From NCBI RefSeq assembly GCF_003095655.1, contig NZ_CP029151.1, positions 1,425,001-1,489,000 of the forward strand: DNA of 64,000 nt, in the 5' to 3' direction. Every line of letters starts with the position of its first letter. Position 1 is the stretch's first letter. Below are positions 17,223 through 25,641 of the stretch, piece after piece. The notes beneath the pieces were generated by a model. That model saw only the letters and a list, made by a program, of their open reading frames with translations. It had not been told where the DNA came from and searched no databases. The position numbers and the translations under genes were made by a program. The DNA is from Dokdonia sp. Dokd-P16. GTDB lineage: Bacteria; Bacteroidota; Bacteroidia; Flavobacteriales; Flavobacteriaceae.

Positions 17223-18764
17223 ATGAAAAAACTATTGAGTTTCCTGTGCATACTTCCTATAATAGCAATTGCTCAGGATTCAAAAACTTTTACTAGAGAT
17301 AAAGAATTTTACATACGCGGCAACACTGCCGTGGTGGGTAATAATATATTAAGCAAAGACTCAGAAAAACCATTTAATGATCTCGAGAAAATAAACGATG
17401 AGTTCAAAATGCGCTATGTGGATATTGATAATGATCAAAGCACATGGAGTTCAAGTAGCGCTCACTTAGCGTTGAGAGAAGGAGTAAAGGTTGTGTATGC
17501 TGGATTGTATTGGTCGGGAACTTATCATGGTGAGCGCAGTGGAAAACGTCTTAAAGATGGTCAGGTTTACCACAAAAAACTAGACGATCGTGCTCATGAT
17601 ATAAGAGCCGTAAAATTAAAATTACCTGGTGGCACGTATGAGAATATACAAGGCTCGCTCATTTATGATGGCGAGAATGCGACACATAACTCTATAAGCT
17701 CTCGAGCGCCTTATGCATGTATAGCAGACGTTACAGCTTTAGTACAAGGTGATGTTAATGGCCAAGTTACGGTTGCAAATGTAAGTGCAACTCAAGGTGA
17801 AATCATAGGAGGAAGCTCTGCCGGATGGTTGTTATATGTGGTGTATGAAGATGAGACACAGCCACTGCAATATGTGACTACCTTTCACGGATTTGAATTT
17901 GTAAATAAAAAAGCCGTCGAAGTCGATTTTGGTAATTTTCAATCTTCAGAAATAGGGGAGTTGGAAACAGCTATTACCATTGGAGCTTTAGAAGGTGATG
18001 GGACTCTAGGTCGTGATGAGATTGGTATTTTTGATCCAAAAACTAAAATTTTTGTGACGCTAGACAATAGCGTGAGAGCGTCAAGTAATTTCTTTAATAG
18101 CACCATAACTATTAATGACAAGAGAGCCACAAACAGAATTCCTAATAGTTTAAATACACTAGGCTTTGACCTTGCGAAAATTAAAATTCCGACCGCTCAA
18201 AATGCGATCATTGCTAATAGTACAGGAGGGGTGAAAATGAGGTTTAAGACAAGATCAGATCGATTTTTCTTATTCTTTACCGCATTCCAAACAACGATAA
18301 GTGAGCGTTATTATAAAGAGAAAAATAACAATGCCACTAGCGTTGCTTCTGCTGAGCAAGTGGTAACTGCGCAACCACTTAAGAAGGTGATCACAAATCA
18401 GCAAGTTGCTATTGCGGTACCTCCAGCTCCAGACGAGCCTAAGCCAGCATATGTTGCGCCAAAAGTGGTAAACAAAGAACTTGCTTCGCTACTTGAAAAA
18501 CCGTCGCTTAAGGTTGAAAATATAGGAGCCGGATATTACGTAGTGACTAACGTATTTTCAAACGCAACAAATGCCGAAAACTGGATGGCTATTCTTGCCA
18601 CAAAAGGTCTCGAGCCACAAATGTTTTTCCGTCCAGATAATAATTACTTTTATGTGTTTGTAGACGCTGGGATGAATGCAGCCGCACTCTATAAAAAACT
18701 CGAAGAAGTAAGAACAATGCCCGACTTAAAAGAATCATGGATGCTCAAAATTAATCTTGATTAA
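17223..18764 (+). CDS. Exported DUF3344-like protein with C-terminal SPOR domain
   Basis: A 513-residue exported protein starting at MKKLLSF, with signal peptide ending at IAIAQ; the frame is open eight codons further upstream but the signal argues for this start. Residues about 25-370 resemble the beta-rich repeat seen in large Bacteroidota surface proteins (VVYAGLYWSGTYHG, APYACIADVTALV, GGSSAGWLLYVVYEDE). After a Pro-rich linker (about 405-425) comes a SPOR-like domain (about 440-513; GAGYYVVTNVFSNATNAENW, FYVFVDAG). SPOR domains bind denuded peptidoglycan, so the protein may link the surface module to the cell wall. The stop overlaps the recJ start by one base (TAATG). Confidence 0.7.
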   Translation: MKKLLSFLCILPIIAIAQDSKTFTRDKEFYIRGNTAVVGNNILSKDSEKPFNDLEKINDEFKMRYVDIDNDQSTWSSSSAHLALREGVKVVYAGLYWSGTYHGERSGKRLKDGQVYHKKLDDRAHDIRAVKLKLPGGTYENIQGSLIYDGENATHNSISSRAPYACIADVTALVQGDVNGQVTVANVSATQGEIIGGSSAGWLLYVVYEDETQPLQYVTTFHGFEFVNKKAVEVDFGNFQSSEIGELETAITIGALEGDGTLGRDEIGIFDPKTKIFVTLDNSVRASSNFFNSTITINDKRATNRIPNSLNTLGFDLAKIKIPTAQNAIIANSTGGVKMRFKTRSDRFFLFFTAFQTTISERYYKEKNNNATSVASAEQVVTAQPLKKVITNQQVAIAVPPAPDEPKPAYVAPKVVNKELASLLEKPSLKVENIGAGYYVVTNVFSNATNAENWMAILATKGLEPQMFFRPDNNYFYVFVDAGMNAAALYKKLEEVRTMPDLKESWMLKINLD

Positions 18765-20458
18765 TGCGTTGGACTTTAAAACCAAAACCAGAAGCACAAA
18801 AAGTTACTAATCTTGCCAAAGAACTTGGAGTAGAGGAGCCTATTTCTCGTTTACTCATACAACGTGACATAGATACCTTTGAAAAGGCAAAACAATTTTT
18901 CCGTCCGTCTCTAGATGACTTGCATGATCCATTCTTAATGAAAGATATGGATGTCGCGGTAGCACGTATTGAACAAGCAATAGCTCAAGGCGAAAATATT
19001 CTTGTCTTTGGTGATTATGACGTAGATGGTACCACTAGTGTTGCTTTAATGAGCTCCTATCTCGATACGATCCATCCACAGGTGGCAACCTACATTCCAG
19101 ACCGTTATGCAGAGGGTTATGGCGTTTCTTATATGGGAATAGACTTTGCTGCAGATAATGATATGACACTCATTATCGCACTAGATTGTGGTGTAAAAGC
19201 TATTGAAAAGGTGGCTTATGCAAAAGAAAAAGGAATCGATTTCATTATTTGTGATCACCACAGACCAGGTGATCAGTTGCCAGATGCGGTCGCTATTTTA
19301 GATCCAAAAAGAGAAGATTGCTCATACCCTTATGATGAGTTATGCGGTTGTGGTGTAGGTTTTAAATTAATAAGTGCAATAGCGCTTTCGCGAAAGCAAA
19401 ACTTTGAAGAGCTTCTTCCTTACTTAGATCTTGTTGCTACTGCCATAGGTGCAGATATCGTACCTATTACAGGAGAAAATAGAATCCTTGCTTACCATGG
19501 ATTAAATGTGATAAACCAAGCGCCTCGAGCAGGTTTTGAAGCCATTATAAAGCAAGTTAAAAAGCAAACGCTTACCATCACAGATGTAGTTTTTATCATA
19601 GGACCGCGTATAAACGCCGCGGGAAGAATGGTACACGGTAACCATGCCGTAACCTTATTAAGGGAGACAAACCTTGATGCGGCCATCAAATTTGCATCAG
19701 AAATAGAGCAATATAACTCCGACCGAAAGGAAGCAGATAAGAGTATCACTCAGCAAGCCCTAGATCAAATTATAGAGAGCAAAGAAGAGGGAAATAAAAC
19801 TACCGTTGTTTTTCAAGAAGACTGGCATAAAGGAGTGATAGGGATTGTGGCTTCAAGATTAATAGAAACATATTACCGTCCTACCTTAGTGTTTACGAGA
19901 AGCGGTGATAAATATGCAGCCTCTGCAAGATCTGTAAAAGGTTTTGACGTGTATAACGCCTTGCATGAATGTGCTGAGCATATAGAGCAATTTGGTGGAC
20001 ATAAATATGCTGCCGGTCTCACATTATTACCAGAGCAATATGAAGCATTTAAGGAAAAGTTTGAACAGGTAGTTGCTGCTAGTTGTGATGAGCGCTTGCT
20101 AGTTCCAGAAATTGCCATTGACTCAGAGATAGACCTTGCAGATATTACGCCTAAATTTCACCGTATTTTAAAACAGTTTGCTCCATTTGGGCCTCAGAAT
20201 ATGTCACCTACATTTATGACTCAAAACCTAATAGACACAGGTTATGGTAAAAAAGTAGGAGCAGATCAAACACACTTAAAGGCCACTGTAATACAAAACA
20301 ATCGAGGGCAACGTATAGGATGTATTGGTTTTAATCTAGGAGATAAATACGAGCTCATTGAAGATAAAAAAATCTTTAAGGCCGCTTATTCCCTTGATGA
20401 AAATGAATGGAATGGAAATGTGAGTTTGCAGTTACGATTAAAAGATATTAAAACTTGA
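18764..20458 (+). CDS. recJ: Single-stranded-DNA-specific exonuclease RecJ
   Basis: RecJ digests single-stranded DNA 5' to 3' in recombination and mismatch repair. The 564 residues show the DHH-family order: motif I FGDYDVDGTTS (Asp84, Asp86, Asp88), IALDCGVKA, DHH at 164-166, then GCGVGFKL, the DHHA1 part with GHKYAAGLTL (GGxxxAAG-like), and a C-terminal OB fold (APFGPQNMSPTF). The start overlaps the upstream SPOR gene by one base. Palindrome copy 5 (19384-19397) is read as LSRK in a loop after the DHH block. A small hairpin spans the stop codon. Confidence 0.95.
   Translation: MRWTLKPKPEAQKVTNLAKELGVEEPISRLLIQRDIDTFEKAKQFFRPSLDDLHDPFLMKDMDVAVARIEQAIAQGENILVFGDYDVDGTTSVALMSSYLDTIHPQVATYIPDRYAEGYGVSYMGIDFAADNDMTLIIALDCGVKAIEKVAYAKEKGIDFIICDHHRPGDQLPDAVAILDPKREDCSYPYDELCGCGVGFKLISAIALSRKQNFEELLPYLDLVATAIGADIVPITGENRILAYHGLNVINQAPRAGFEAIIKQVKKQTLTITDVVFIIGPRINAAGRMVHGNHAVTLLRETNLDAAIKFASEIEQYNSDRKEADKSITQQALDQIIESKEEGNKTTVVFQEDWHKGVIGIVASRLIETYYRPTLVFTRSGDKYAASARSVKGFDVYNALHECAEHIEQFGGHKYAAGLTLLPEQYEAFKEKFEQVVAASCDERLLVPEIAIDSEIDLADITPKFHRILKQFAPFGPQNMSPTFMTQNLIDTGYGKKVGADQTHLKATVIQNNRGQRIGCIGFNLGDKYELIEDKKIFKAAYSLDENEWNGNVSLQLRLKDIKT
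19384..19397. repeat. Genome palindrome copy 5, inside recJ
   Basis: Perfect GCTTTCGCGAAAGC, read on the plus strand as LSRK in ALSRKQNF. Confidence 0.95.
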
Positions 20459-20469
20459 GATCAAGTTTT
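20450..20469 (+). terminator. Terminator hairpin overlapping the recJ stop
   Basis: Arms AAAACTTGA and TCAAGTTTT (9 bp) close a 2-base gap and are followed by T residues. The first arm contains the recJ stop codon. The loop is short, so the inner pairs must open. Confidence 0.55.
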
Positions 20470-20594
20470 TCATTTGATAAGGAAGAATTAATCTGCATGC
20501 ATTTGTTAAAATAAAAGAGCATGTCTATTCTTTGCCTAGTGTAGGTGGGTTTCTTAGTTTATTTAGAGTATTATCCGATAAATATGTTAAAAAT

Positions 20595-20625
20595 TTGTGA
20601 TACGGGTTATTTTTTCTTAAATTTA
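20595..20625 (+). promoter_or_regulatory. Putative Bacteroidota promoter of the 65-residue membrane protein gene
   Basis: TTG at 20595-20597 and TAAATTTA at 20618-20625 are 20 bp apart, close to the Flavobacterium consensus TTG-N19ish-TAnnTTTG. The start codon is 28 bp further on. The same spacing and -7 sequence occur before recA. Confidence 0.5.
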
Positions 20626-20653
20626 TGTTAACGATTAAGATAAATACACCTCT

Positions 20654-20851
20654 ATGGCAACCACAAAAAAATCAAACAATGAGATATACGAAATCATTGA
20701 AGTAGCATTAGTGACCTTTTGTTTGGCCATAGTTATGATTATATTTTACCAGTACAATGATTCAAATGCTATTGAAGAAGCTCACTCATCTTTTGCGAGT
20801 TCTATGGACACTTGGGATAAGCAAATAACTGATAGATTTCATATCTATTAA
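20654..20851 (+). CDS. Small single-pass membrane protein
   Basis: A 65-residue protein with a hydrophilic N-terminus (about 1-15), one membrane helix (about residues 16-36, VALVTFCLAIVMIIFYQY) and an acidic C-terminal tail containing two Trp/Phe-rich turns. It has its own candidate promoter and a long terminator hairpin directly after the stop, so it looks like a genuine monocistronic gene. I do not recognise a family. The positive-inside rule suggests the N-terminus is cytoplasmic. Confidence 0.6.
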   Translation: MATTKKSNNEIYEIIEVALVTFCLAIVMIIFYQYNDSNAIEEAHSSFASSMDTWDKQITDRFHIY

Positions 20852-20891
20852 AATGTAAAAACCCCTTTAACTAAAGGGGTTTTTACATTTT
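20850..20891. terminator. Bidirectional terminator between the small membrane gene and the hydrolase gene
   Basis: Two nearly perfect 20-base arms built around CCCCTTTA/TAAAGGGG with flanking A5/T5 runs. It lies between convergent stops at 20851 and 20897. Confidence 0.85.
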
Positions 20892-20896
20892 GAGAG

Positions 20897-21829
20897 TTAT
20901 TTTAAAAAGTCCAAAATAAGCTTGACCACATCTTCGGGCTTTTCCTCTTGAATAAAGTGCTTTGCTTCTATAATATGGAAGTTCTCATCGTTAATTTTTA
21001 ATTCCTTTTTAAGCCTTTCTTTTTGAGGTTCTATGAGCAAAAAGGAATCATCACCTCCCCATATTACTGCCGTAGGAATATCAAGTTCTTTTATCATATC
21101 GCTATAATCTGGCAAGTCATTACAAGTTTGTGTAAAAAAGTAATACATGCCTCTTGTTTTTCCGTTTCTTAGTGGGGTTTTATAGCCAGTAATATCCTCT
21201 TTGTTGAGGTTGTTCTCCATCATTCCTGACTTAAAAAGGTTCTTAAGCATCATGTTTGTAGTAATGCCGTTGCGATAACTCCACATTGCGGTGCGTGCTA
21301 TAAAGCCCTTTTTAAAACGAACAGGAGGCTCAAAGCCTTCTTCGTAAATGATGGTGTTGAGAAGCACTAGTCGCGCTACCTTTGACGGATTTTTCTTTAA
21401 AAGTTCCCATGTCCACAAACCACCTGCGTCATGCATAACATGCGTCCAGCTGTCTATATTTAATGATTCCATAAGTGCTAGAAGACGCTTTGCATGATTC
21501 TCCTCAGAGTATATCTCATAACCCTTAGGATTATCGCTACTGCCATAGCCTAGCATGTCTGGCACAATCACTCGGTAACCTTGAGCCACAAGTGGGTCAA
21601 TCATTTTTCTATACAACCATCCAGAAGTAGGAACGCCATGTAATAATAGAATGACTTTCTTGCTATTGCCGCGATCTATATAGGCAATAGTGCCATCACT
21701 AGAGGTAAATGTTTTCTGCTCCTTTCTAAAACTATCATAGGTAGTCTGTCCTTCTCTTAAAATCGTAGATTGATAAGGTTTACAAGAAAATAAAGCAAAA
21801 CCACATAGGGCAATAAGAAGTAAACGCAT
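20897..21829 (-). CDS. Lipoprotein alpha/beta hydrolase with aspartate nucleophile (haloalkane dehalogenase/epoxide hydrolase-like)
   Basis: A 310-residue alpha/beta hydrolase. The N-terminus is a lipoprotein signal (FALFSC, Cys16). Oxyanion segment LLLHGVPTSGW (about 61-71), then DMLGYGSSDNP (91-101), nucleophile Asp134 in MHDAGG, and catalytic His291 in KHFIQEE. An Asp at the nucleophile elbow is the mark of haloalkane dehalogenases and epoxide hydrolases, not of esterases. The Trp that follows the nucleophile in both groups (DWG) is replaced by Ala, so the substrate may differ. A membrane-anchored form is unusual. Transcribed towards the terminator at 20850. Confidence 0.8.
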   Translation of the reverse strand: MRLLLIALCGFALFSCKPYQSTILREGQTTYDSFRKEQKTFTSSDGTIAYIDRGNSKKVILLLHGVPTSGWLYRKMIDPLVAQGYRVIVPDMLGYGSSDNPKGYEIYSEENHAKRLLALMESLNIDSWTHVMHDAGGLWTWELLKKNPSKVARLVLLNTIIYEEGFEPPVRFKKGFIARTAMWSYRNGITTNMMLKNLFKSGMMENNLNKEDITGYKTPLRNGKTRGMYYFFTQTCNDLPDYSDMIKELDIPTAVIWGGDDSFLLIEPQKERLKKELKINDENFHIIEAKHFIQEEKPEDVVKLILDFLK

Positions 21830-21874
21830 GGATAAGTATTTGCTTAAAGATAACTAAGCAAGAAGTTTTACATA

Positions 21875-22642
21875 CTATTCCTTCTCAAATTCCTTGAGTT
21901 CAAATCCATTTTCATCATATACTCCATAAGTGTAATGATGTATCCAGTCACCTAGATTATAATATGTGGAGCGCTCGCCCACTTGGATAGTCATAGGTAA
22001 GTGACGGTGTCCAAAAATAAAAAAATCAAAATGCTCCTTCTCTAGTTTGCGCTTAGCATACGTAGCCAGCCATTCCTGATCTTCGCCTAGAAAAACGTGG
22101 TCATCATCACCAGAGATGAGTTTGTTTTTTACAGACATGTATTGAGCAATTTTCATCCCAATATCTGGATGTCCCCATCGAAAAAGCCACTGAAAAAACT
22201 TCCCTCTAAACACCTTTTTCATGCGCTTGTAACCCATGTCTCCAGGACCTAATCCATCACCATGACCTAAAAAGAACTTTTTATCATTTATTGTAAAAAC
22301 TTCTGGATCATGATAAACAGGGATACCTAGCTCATCTTGAAAATAGCCGTTCATCCAGAGATCGTGGTTACCCACGAAAAAGTAAATCTCAATACCTTCG
22401 TCACGCATCTCTGCTAGTTTACCTAGTGTGCGCACAAAGCCTTTAGGCACAACAGTCTTATACTCAAACCAAAAATCAAAGAGGTCTCCCATTAAGAAAA
22501 TAGCCTGTGCGTCCTTGCGTGCCATCTCTAGCCATCGCAAGAATTTACGTTCACGAGGGCGACTTTCTTTCATAGTAGGAGCGCCCAGGTGATTGTCACT
22601 TGAGAAATAGATTTTCTTTCCTTTTGGGAGTGTTATTTTCAT
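21875..22642 (-). CDS. lpxH: UDP-2,3-diacylglucosamine pyrophosphatase
   Basis: LpxH removes UMP from UDP-2,3-diacylglucosamine in lipid A synthesis at the inner membrane. The 255-residue protein shows the calcineurin-like metal sites: SSDNHLG (N-terminus), GDLFDFW, GNHDLW, GHGDGLG and GHRHLP near the C-terminus. The first motif has Asn in place of a more usual residue before His. The start is adjacent to the stop of the QueD-like gene upstream, so both are translated from one message. Bacteroidota homologues are often annotated simply as metallophosphatases; LpxH is the best call. Confidence 0.88.
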   Translation of the reverse strand: MKITLPKGKKIYFSSDNHLGAPTMKESRPRERKFLRWLEMARKDAQAIFLMGDLFDFWFEYKTVVPKGFVRTLGKLAEMRDEGIEIYFFVGNHDLWMNGYFQDELGIPVYHDPEVFTINDKKFFLGHGDGLGPGDMGYKRMKKVFRGKFFQWLFRWGHPDIGMKIAQYMSVKNKLISGDDDHVFLGEDQEWLATYAKRKLEKEHFDFFIFGHRHLPMTIQVGERSTYYNLGDWIHHYTYGVYDENGFELKEFEKE

Positions 22643-23095
22643 TTAATCTTGATCTGCAGCGTGCCATTCGGCATAGCTGGTTGCCGTTTCAGACAGGCGT
22701 AATGAGTGTAATTTTATACTATCTGGTAAAAATGATTGAATTTTTGCAGCAAAGTCTATCACCATCATTTCACTTGTAGGTTGATAGTCTACTAAAAGTA
22801 CATCATGACCACGGTCAGAAAGCTCTTTTGCAAGCTCTACGTGCGGTGTATTTTTATTAAAAACGGTAGCGTGATCAAAAACGTTTACAATCTCTCTATT
22901 TACAATTTTCTTTAAGTCACCAAAATCGATAACCATTCCCAGCTTTGCGTTGTCCATATCTGTAATAGGTTCTCCTATTACGGTAACGCTAAGTTTGTAA
23001 CTGTGCCCGTGTACATTCTTGCACTTGCCATCATAGCCATAAAGCGCGTGACCTGTCTCAAAGGTAAACTGTTTTGTAATTCTAATTTTTGACAT
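22643..23095 (-). CDS. queD: 6-carboxytetrahydropterin synthase/6-pyruvoyl-tetrahydropterin synthase family
   Basis: A 150-residue T-fold enzyme. Zinc ligands are visible: His16 in FETGHALYGY and the HGHSY pair, with catalytic Cys26 in DGKCKNVHGH. In bacteria it usually makes 6-carboxytetrahydropterin for queuosine. The catalytic pattern KCKNVHGHSY fits QueD; a pterin role as PTPS cannot be excluded. It is directly upstream of lpxH. A diverged palindrome copy lies 19 bp upstream of the start. Confidence 0.88.
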   Translation of the reverse strand: MSKIRITKQFTFETGHALYGYDGKCKNVHGHSYKLSVTVIGEPITDMDNAKLGMVIDFGDLKKIVNREIVNVFDHATVFNKNTPHVELAKELSDRGHDVLLVDYQPTSEMMVIDFAAKIQSFLPDSIKLHSLRLSETATSYAEWHAADQD

Positions 23096-23113
23096 ACTGT
23101 ATTATTGGTTTTC

Positions 23114-23127
23114 GCTTTCGCGAAAAT
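23114..23127. repeat. Diverged palindrome copy (12 of 14 bases) upstream of queD
   Basis: GCTTTCGCGAAA is intact and the last two bases are AT in place of GC. Confidence 0.7.
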
Positions 23128-23142
23128 TGAAACTTAAACGAC

Positions 23143-23244
23143 CTAACGTCTGTTTCTAAATTTGTTGAACAAAACTACGATAATCAATACAAGTCCCAAG
23201 ATGAGGAACAAACCGTTACCGCTTAAAAAGCTCATGAAGTCCAT
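23143..23244 (-). CDS. 33-residue single-pass membrane protein
   Basis: An ATG at 23244 opens a 33-codon frame ending in TAG. The product begins MDFMSFLSGNG, continues with one uninterrupted hydrophobic helix (about residues 12-26, LFLILGLVLIIVVLF) and ends in a strongly basic tail (NKFRNRR). That plan, a helix followed by positive charges, is typical of real membrane microproteins with the C-terminus in the cytoplasm. It lies 2 bp after the stop of the gene at 23247 on the same strand and so is probably co-transcribed. Too short for similarity-based naming; function unknown. Confidence 0.55.
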   Translation of the reverse strand: MDFMSFLSGNGLFLILGLVLIIVVLFNKFRNRR

Positions 23245-23246
23245 AG

Positions 23247-23717
23247 TTAATTGTTTTTAAGTGTTGAGTTTTTACCTATTTGTATGCTTACATATATTAT
23301 ATAAATCATCCAAAGCACTTGAAATACCTGCAAAAGCCAACTAAGATTATTCAGTGTATTATTTGCAGTTATTATTTCTAGTGAGGCATCCGTAGTTGCT
23401 GCTATATAATTTAAATCCTTTATAAAATATATAACTAGAGATAAAGCTAGAATTCCAATTACACTGAACGATAAGTAAATATAATTTGCAAAGTTGTCTT
23501 TAAATTTTTTAATGAGACTTCTAACTAGAAAAACGAGACTGAATATCAATACTGCAAATAAAATAAATATTATTCTTTGATCTATTATAAAGTAGGTGTC
23601 CCGAACGTTTATATCAAGTGTCTCATTTCCTAAAACACTTAAATCAAAAACTCCAATAGCTAAAAATAAAAATAGCAGTGTGGTTAAAAAGAACAGGTAT
23701 GTGTTAATTTTTTTCAT
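23247..23717 (-). CDS. Four-helix integral membrane protein of unknown function
   Basis: A 156-residue membrane protein with four predicted helices (about 7-27, 47-66, 78-98, 125-146). The segment DTYFIIDQRIIFILFAV after the first loop resembles the heme-copper oxidase subunit I stretch DTYxVVAHFHYV, but the histidine ligands are missing, so it is not an oxidase. Its start codon overlaps the trpS stop by one base (TAATG). I do not recognise a named family. Confidence 0.55.
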   Translation of the reverse strand: MKKINTYLFFLTTLLFLFLAIGVFDLSVLGNETLDINVRDTYFIIDQRIIFILFAVLIFSLVFLVRSLIKKFKDNFANYIYLSFSVIGILALSLVIYFIKDLNYIAATTDASLEIITANNTLNNLSWLLQVFQVLWMIYIIYVSIQIGKNSTLKNN

Positions 23718-24688
23718 TAATACCCCACAACCTCTCTTACTCTTTCAAGCACTCCATTTGCTACCTTGGTTGCTTTTTCTGCTCCTACTTTTAATGCGGC
23801 ATCTATCTCGTTGAGGTTGTCCATATAATAATGGTATTTCTCACGCTGTGTTGCATATCTCTCTATAATCACTTCATAGACAGCCTGCTTTGCGTGACCA
23901 TAGCCAAAATCTGTGCGTTTATAATTTTGGCGTAAGCGGTCTATTTGTTCTGGTGATGCTAGTAATTTATAAAGGTTAAACACATTACAGCCCTCTGTTT
24001 CCATAGGTTCTTCCATAGGAGTGCTGTCTGTTTTAATCCCCATAATTTGCTTGCGTAGCTTCTTGTCTGGTAAGAAGATATCAATAATATTTCCTTTAGA
24101 CTTAGACATCTTTGCGCCGTCTGTGCCTGGAATATACATAGTTTCTTCATTATGACTAGCTTCTGGTAATACAAAAACTTCCTTGCCGGTAGCTGCATGA
24201 AAACGGCTAGCAACATCACGAGTCATTTCTATATGCTGCGCTTGATCTTTCCCCACGGGAACAATCTCTGCATCATACAGCAATATATCTGCCGCCATAA
24301 GCATAGGATATGAGAATAATCCGGCGTTTACATCTTCTAAGCGATCTGCTTTGTCCTTAAAACTGTGAGCGAGTGTGAGTCGCTGGTATGGAAAGAAACA
24401 GCTCAAATACCAAGTAAGCTCTGTAGTTTGAGGTACATCGCTCTGTCTATAAAATACAGTATTGTTAATGTCAAGACCAAAAGCAAGCCAGGTAGCTGCC
24501 GTACTATAGGTATTATGACGGAGCTGTGCGCCGTCTTTTATCTGAGTAAGCGAGTGCATATCTGCAATAAAGAGAAATGCCTCGTTTGCAGGATTATTTG
24601 CCATCTCGATGGCAGGGATAATTGCTCCTAATAAATTTCCTAAGTGGGGTGTACCTGTACTTTGTACACCAGTAAGTATTCTTGACAT
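23717..24688 (-). CDS. trpS: Tryptophanyl-tRNA synthetase
   Basis: TrpRS charges tRNA-Trp. The 323 residues show class I signatures: HIGH-type TGTPHLGNLLGA at about residues 10-21 and KMSKSKGN near residue 195. FPYQRLTLAHSFKDK and PVGKDQAQHIEMTRD are further family blocks. The length matches the short bacterial form. It is the first gene of a minus-strand run with the membrane protein genes behind it. Confidence 0.95.
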   Translation of the reverse strand: MSRILTGVQSTGTPHLGNLLGAIIPAIEMANNPANEAFLFIADMHSLTQIKDGAQLRHNTYSTAATWLAFGLDINNTVFYRQSDVPQTTELTWYLSCFFPYQRLTLAHSFKDKADRLEDVNAGLFSYPMLMAADILLYDAEIVPVGKDQAQHIEMTRDVASRFHAATGKEVFVLPEASHNEETMYIPGTDGAKMSKSKGNIIDIFLPDKKLRKQIMGIKTDSTPMEEPMETEGCNVFNLYKLLASPEQIDRLRQNYKRTDFGYGHAKQAVYEVIIERYATQREKYHYYMDNLNEIDAALKVGAEKATKVANGVLERVREVVGY

Positions 24689-24745
24689 AAAATTAAGTAA
24701 AAAGCAAAGTTAAGTTTTTCTGCTCATTGGCTAGAGCTAATTACC

Positions 24746-24753
24746 TATTTTTG
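24746..24753 (+). promoter_or_regulatory. Putative -7 box very close to the plsC start
   Basis: TATTTTTG fits TAnnTTTG exactly, and a TTG lies 16 bp upstream (24727-24729), slightly short of normal spacing. Transcription would start at or within a base or two of the plsC ATG at 24759. Confidence 0.4.
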
Positions 24754-24758
24754 GCACC

Positions 24759-25490
24759 ATGCATTTTTTAAGAAACATAGCGGTTGCTGTTTGGAAAGTA
24801 TGGTTTTACTTTTTAATGCTTGTGGTGATACTTATTTTATCTCCACTTCTCATTATAAGTATCCTCAAAGAAACGTGGTACGGAATGTTTTTCCGCCTAG
24901 CGCAAATATGGGCTCGTACGATTATGTTGCTCATGGGGTTATTTCCAAAGGTAAGTCGTGAAGAGAAGTTTGAGCGAGGCAAAGGGTATATGCTGGTGAG
25001 TAATCACACCTCTATGATGGATATTCTGTTAATGCTTCATCTTGCAAAAAGTCCTTTTGTATTTGTAGGTAAAGCAGAGCTGGCAAAGCTGCCATTGTTT
25101 GGGTTCTTTTATAAGCGCACTTGTATCTTAGTAGATAGAGGTAATGCGCGCAGTCGCAAGCAAGTATTTGATCAAGCGCAGCGACGCCTTAGTCAGGGTT
25201 TTAGTATCTGTATTTTTCCAGAAGGCGGCGTTCCTAACGATTTGGCACTAGTGCTAGATACTTTTAAAGATGGAGCTTTTAGACTCGCAATAGACCATCA
25301 TCTTCCTATAGTGCCTATTACCTTTTATGATAATAAGAAGCGATTTCCTTACTCATTTTTCAAAGGAATTCCTGGGGTAATGAGAGCAAAGGTGCATCAT
25401 TTTATTCCTACGATGGAGATGACGCAAGATGATAAGAGAGCTTTGAGAGAGCAAACACGCGAGGTTATCTTACGTGAATTAACTAAGTAG
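24759..25490 (+). CDS. plsC: 1-acyl-sn-glycerol-3-phosphate acyltransferase
   Basis: PlsC acylates lysophosphatidic acid to phosphatidic acid in the inner membrane. The 243-residue protein opens with two hydrophobic segments (about 5-40), then the acyltransferase motifs: NHTSMMD (HxxxxD) near residue 82, FVGKAELAKLPLFG, and FPEGG near residue 153. It is divergent from trpS. A putative -7 box ends 5 bases before the ATG, so the message may be leaderless. Palindrome copy 6 starts 9 bases after the stop. Confidence 0.92.
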   Translation: MHFLRNIAVAVWKVWFYFLMLVVILILSPLLIISILKETWYGMFFRLAQIWARTIMLLMGLFPKVSREEKFERGKGYMLVSNHTSMMDILLMLHLAKSPFVFVGKAELAKLPLFGFFYKRTCILVDRGNARSRKQVFDQAQRRLSQGFSICIFPEGGVPNDLALVLDTFKDGAFRLAIDHHLPIVPITFYDNKKRFPYSFFKGIPGVMRAKVHHFIPTMEMTQDDKRALREQTREVILRELTK

Positions 25491-25499
25491 GATGAGACC

Positions 25500-25513
25500 G
25501 CTTTCGCGAAAGC
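25500..25513. repeat. Genome palindrome copy 6, after plsC
   Basis: Perfect GCTTTCGCGAAAGC, 9 bp after the plsC stop and 13 bp before a separate terminator hairpin. Confidence 0.95.
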
Positions 25514-25526
25514 GTTATAAAAAACA

Positions 25527-25553
25527 AAAGGCTCCGTAACCAGCGGAGCCTTT
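25527..25553. terminator. Terminator between plsC and the sigma-regulator barrel gene
   Basis: A 10-bp stem AAAGGCTCCG/CGGAGCCTTT with a 7-base loop. It lies between convergent genes. A second, weaker 9-bp hairpin (ATACCAAGT/ACTTGGTAT, 25607-25631) is nearer the minus-strand gene end. Confidence 0.8.
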
Positions 25554-25641
25554 CTTGTTATCATTGCAAGAGCAACGATTACCTAACCAACTAAAAAACT
25601 AATCTAATACCAAGTAAACTACACTTGGTATAGCTTCTTTA

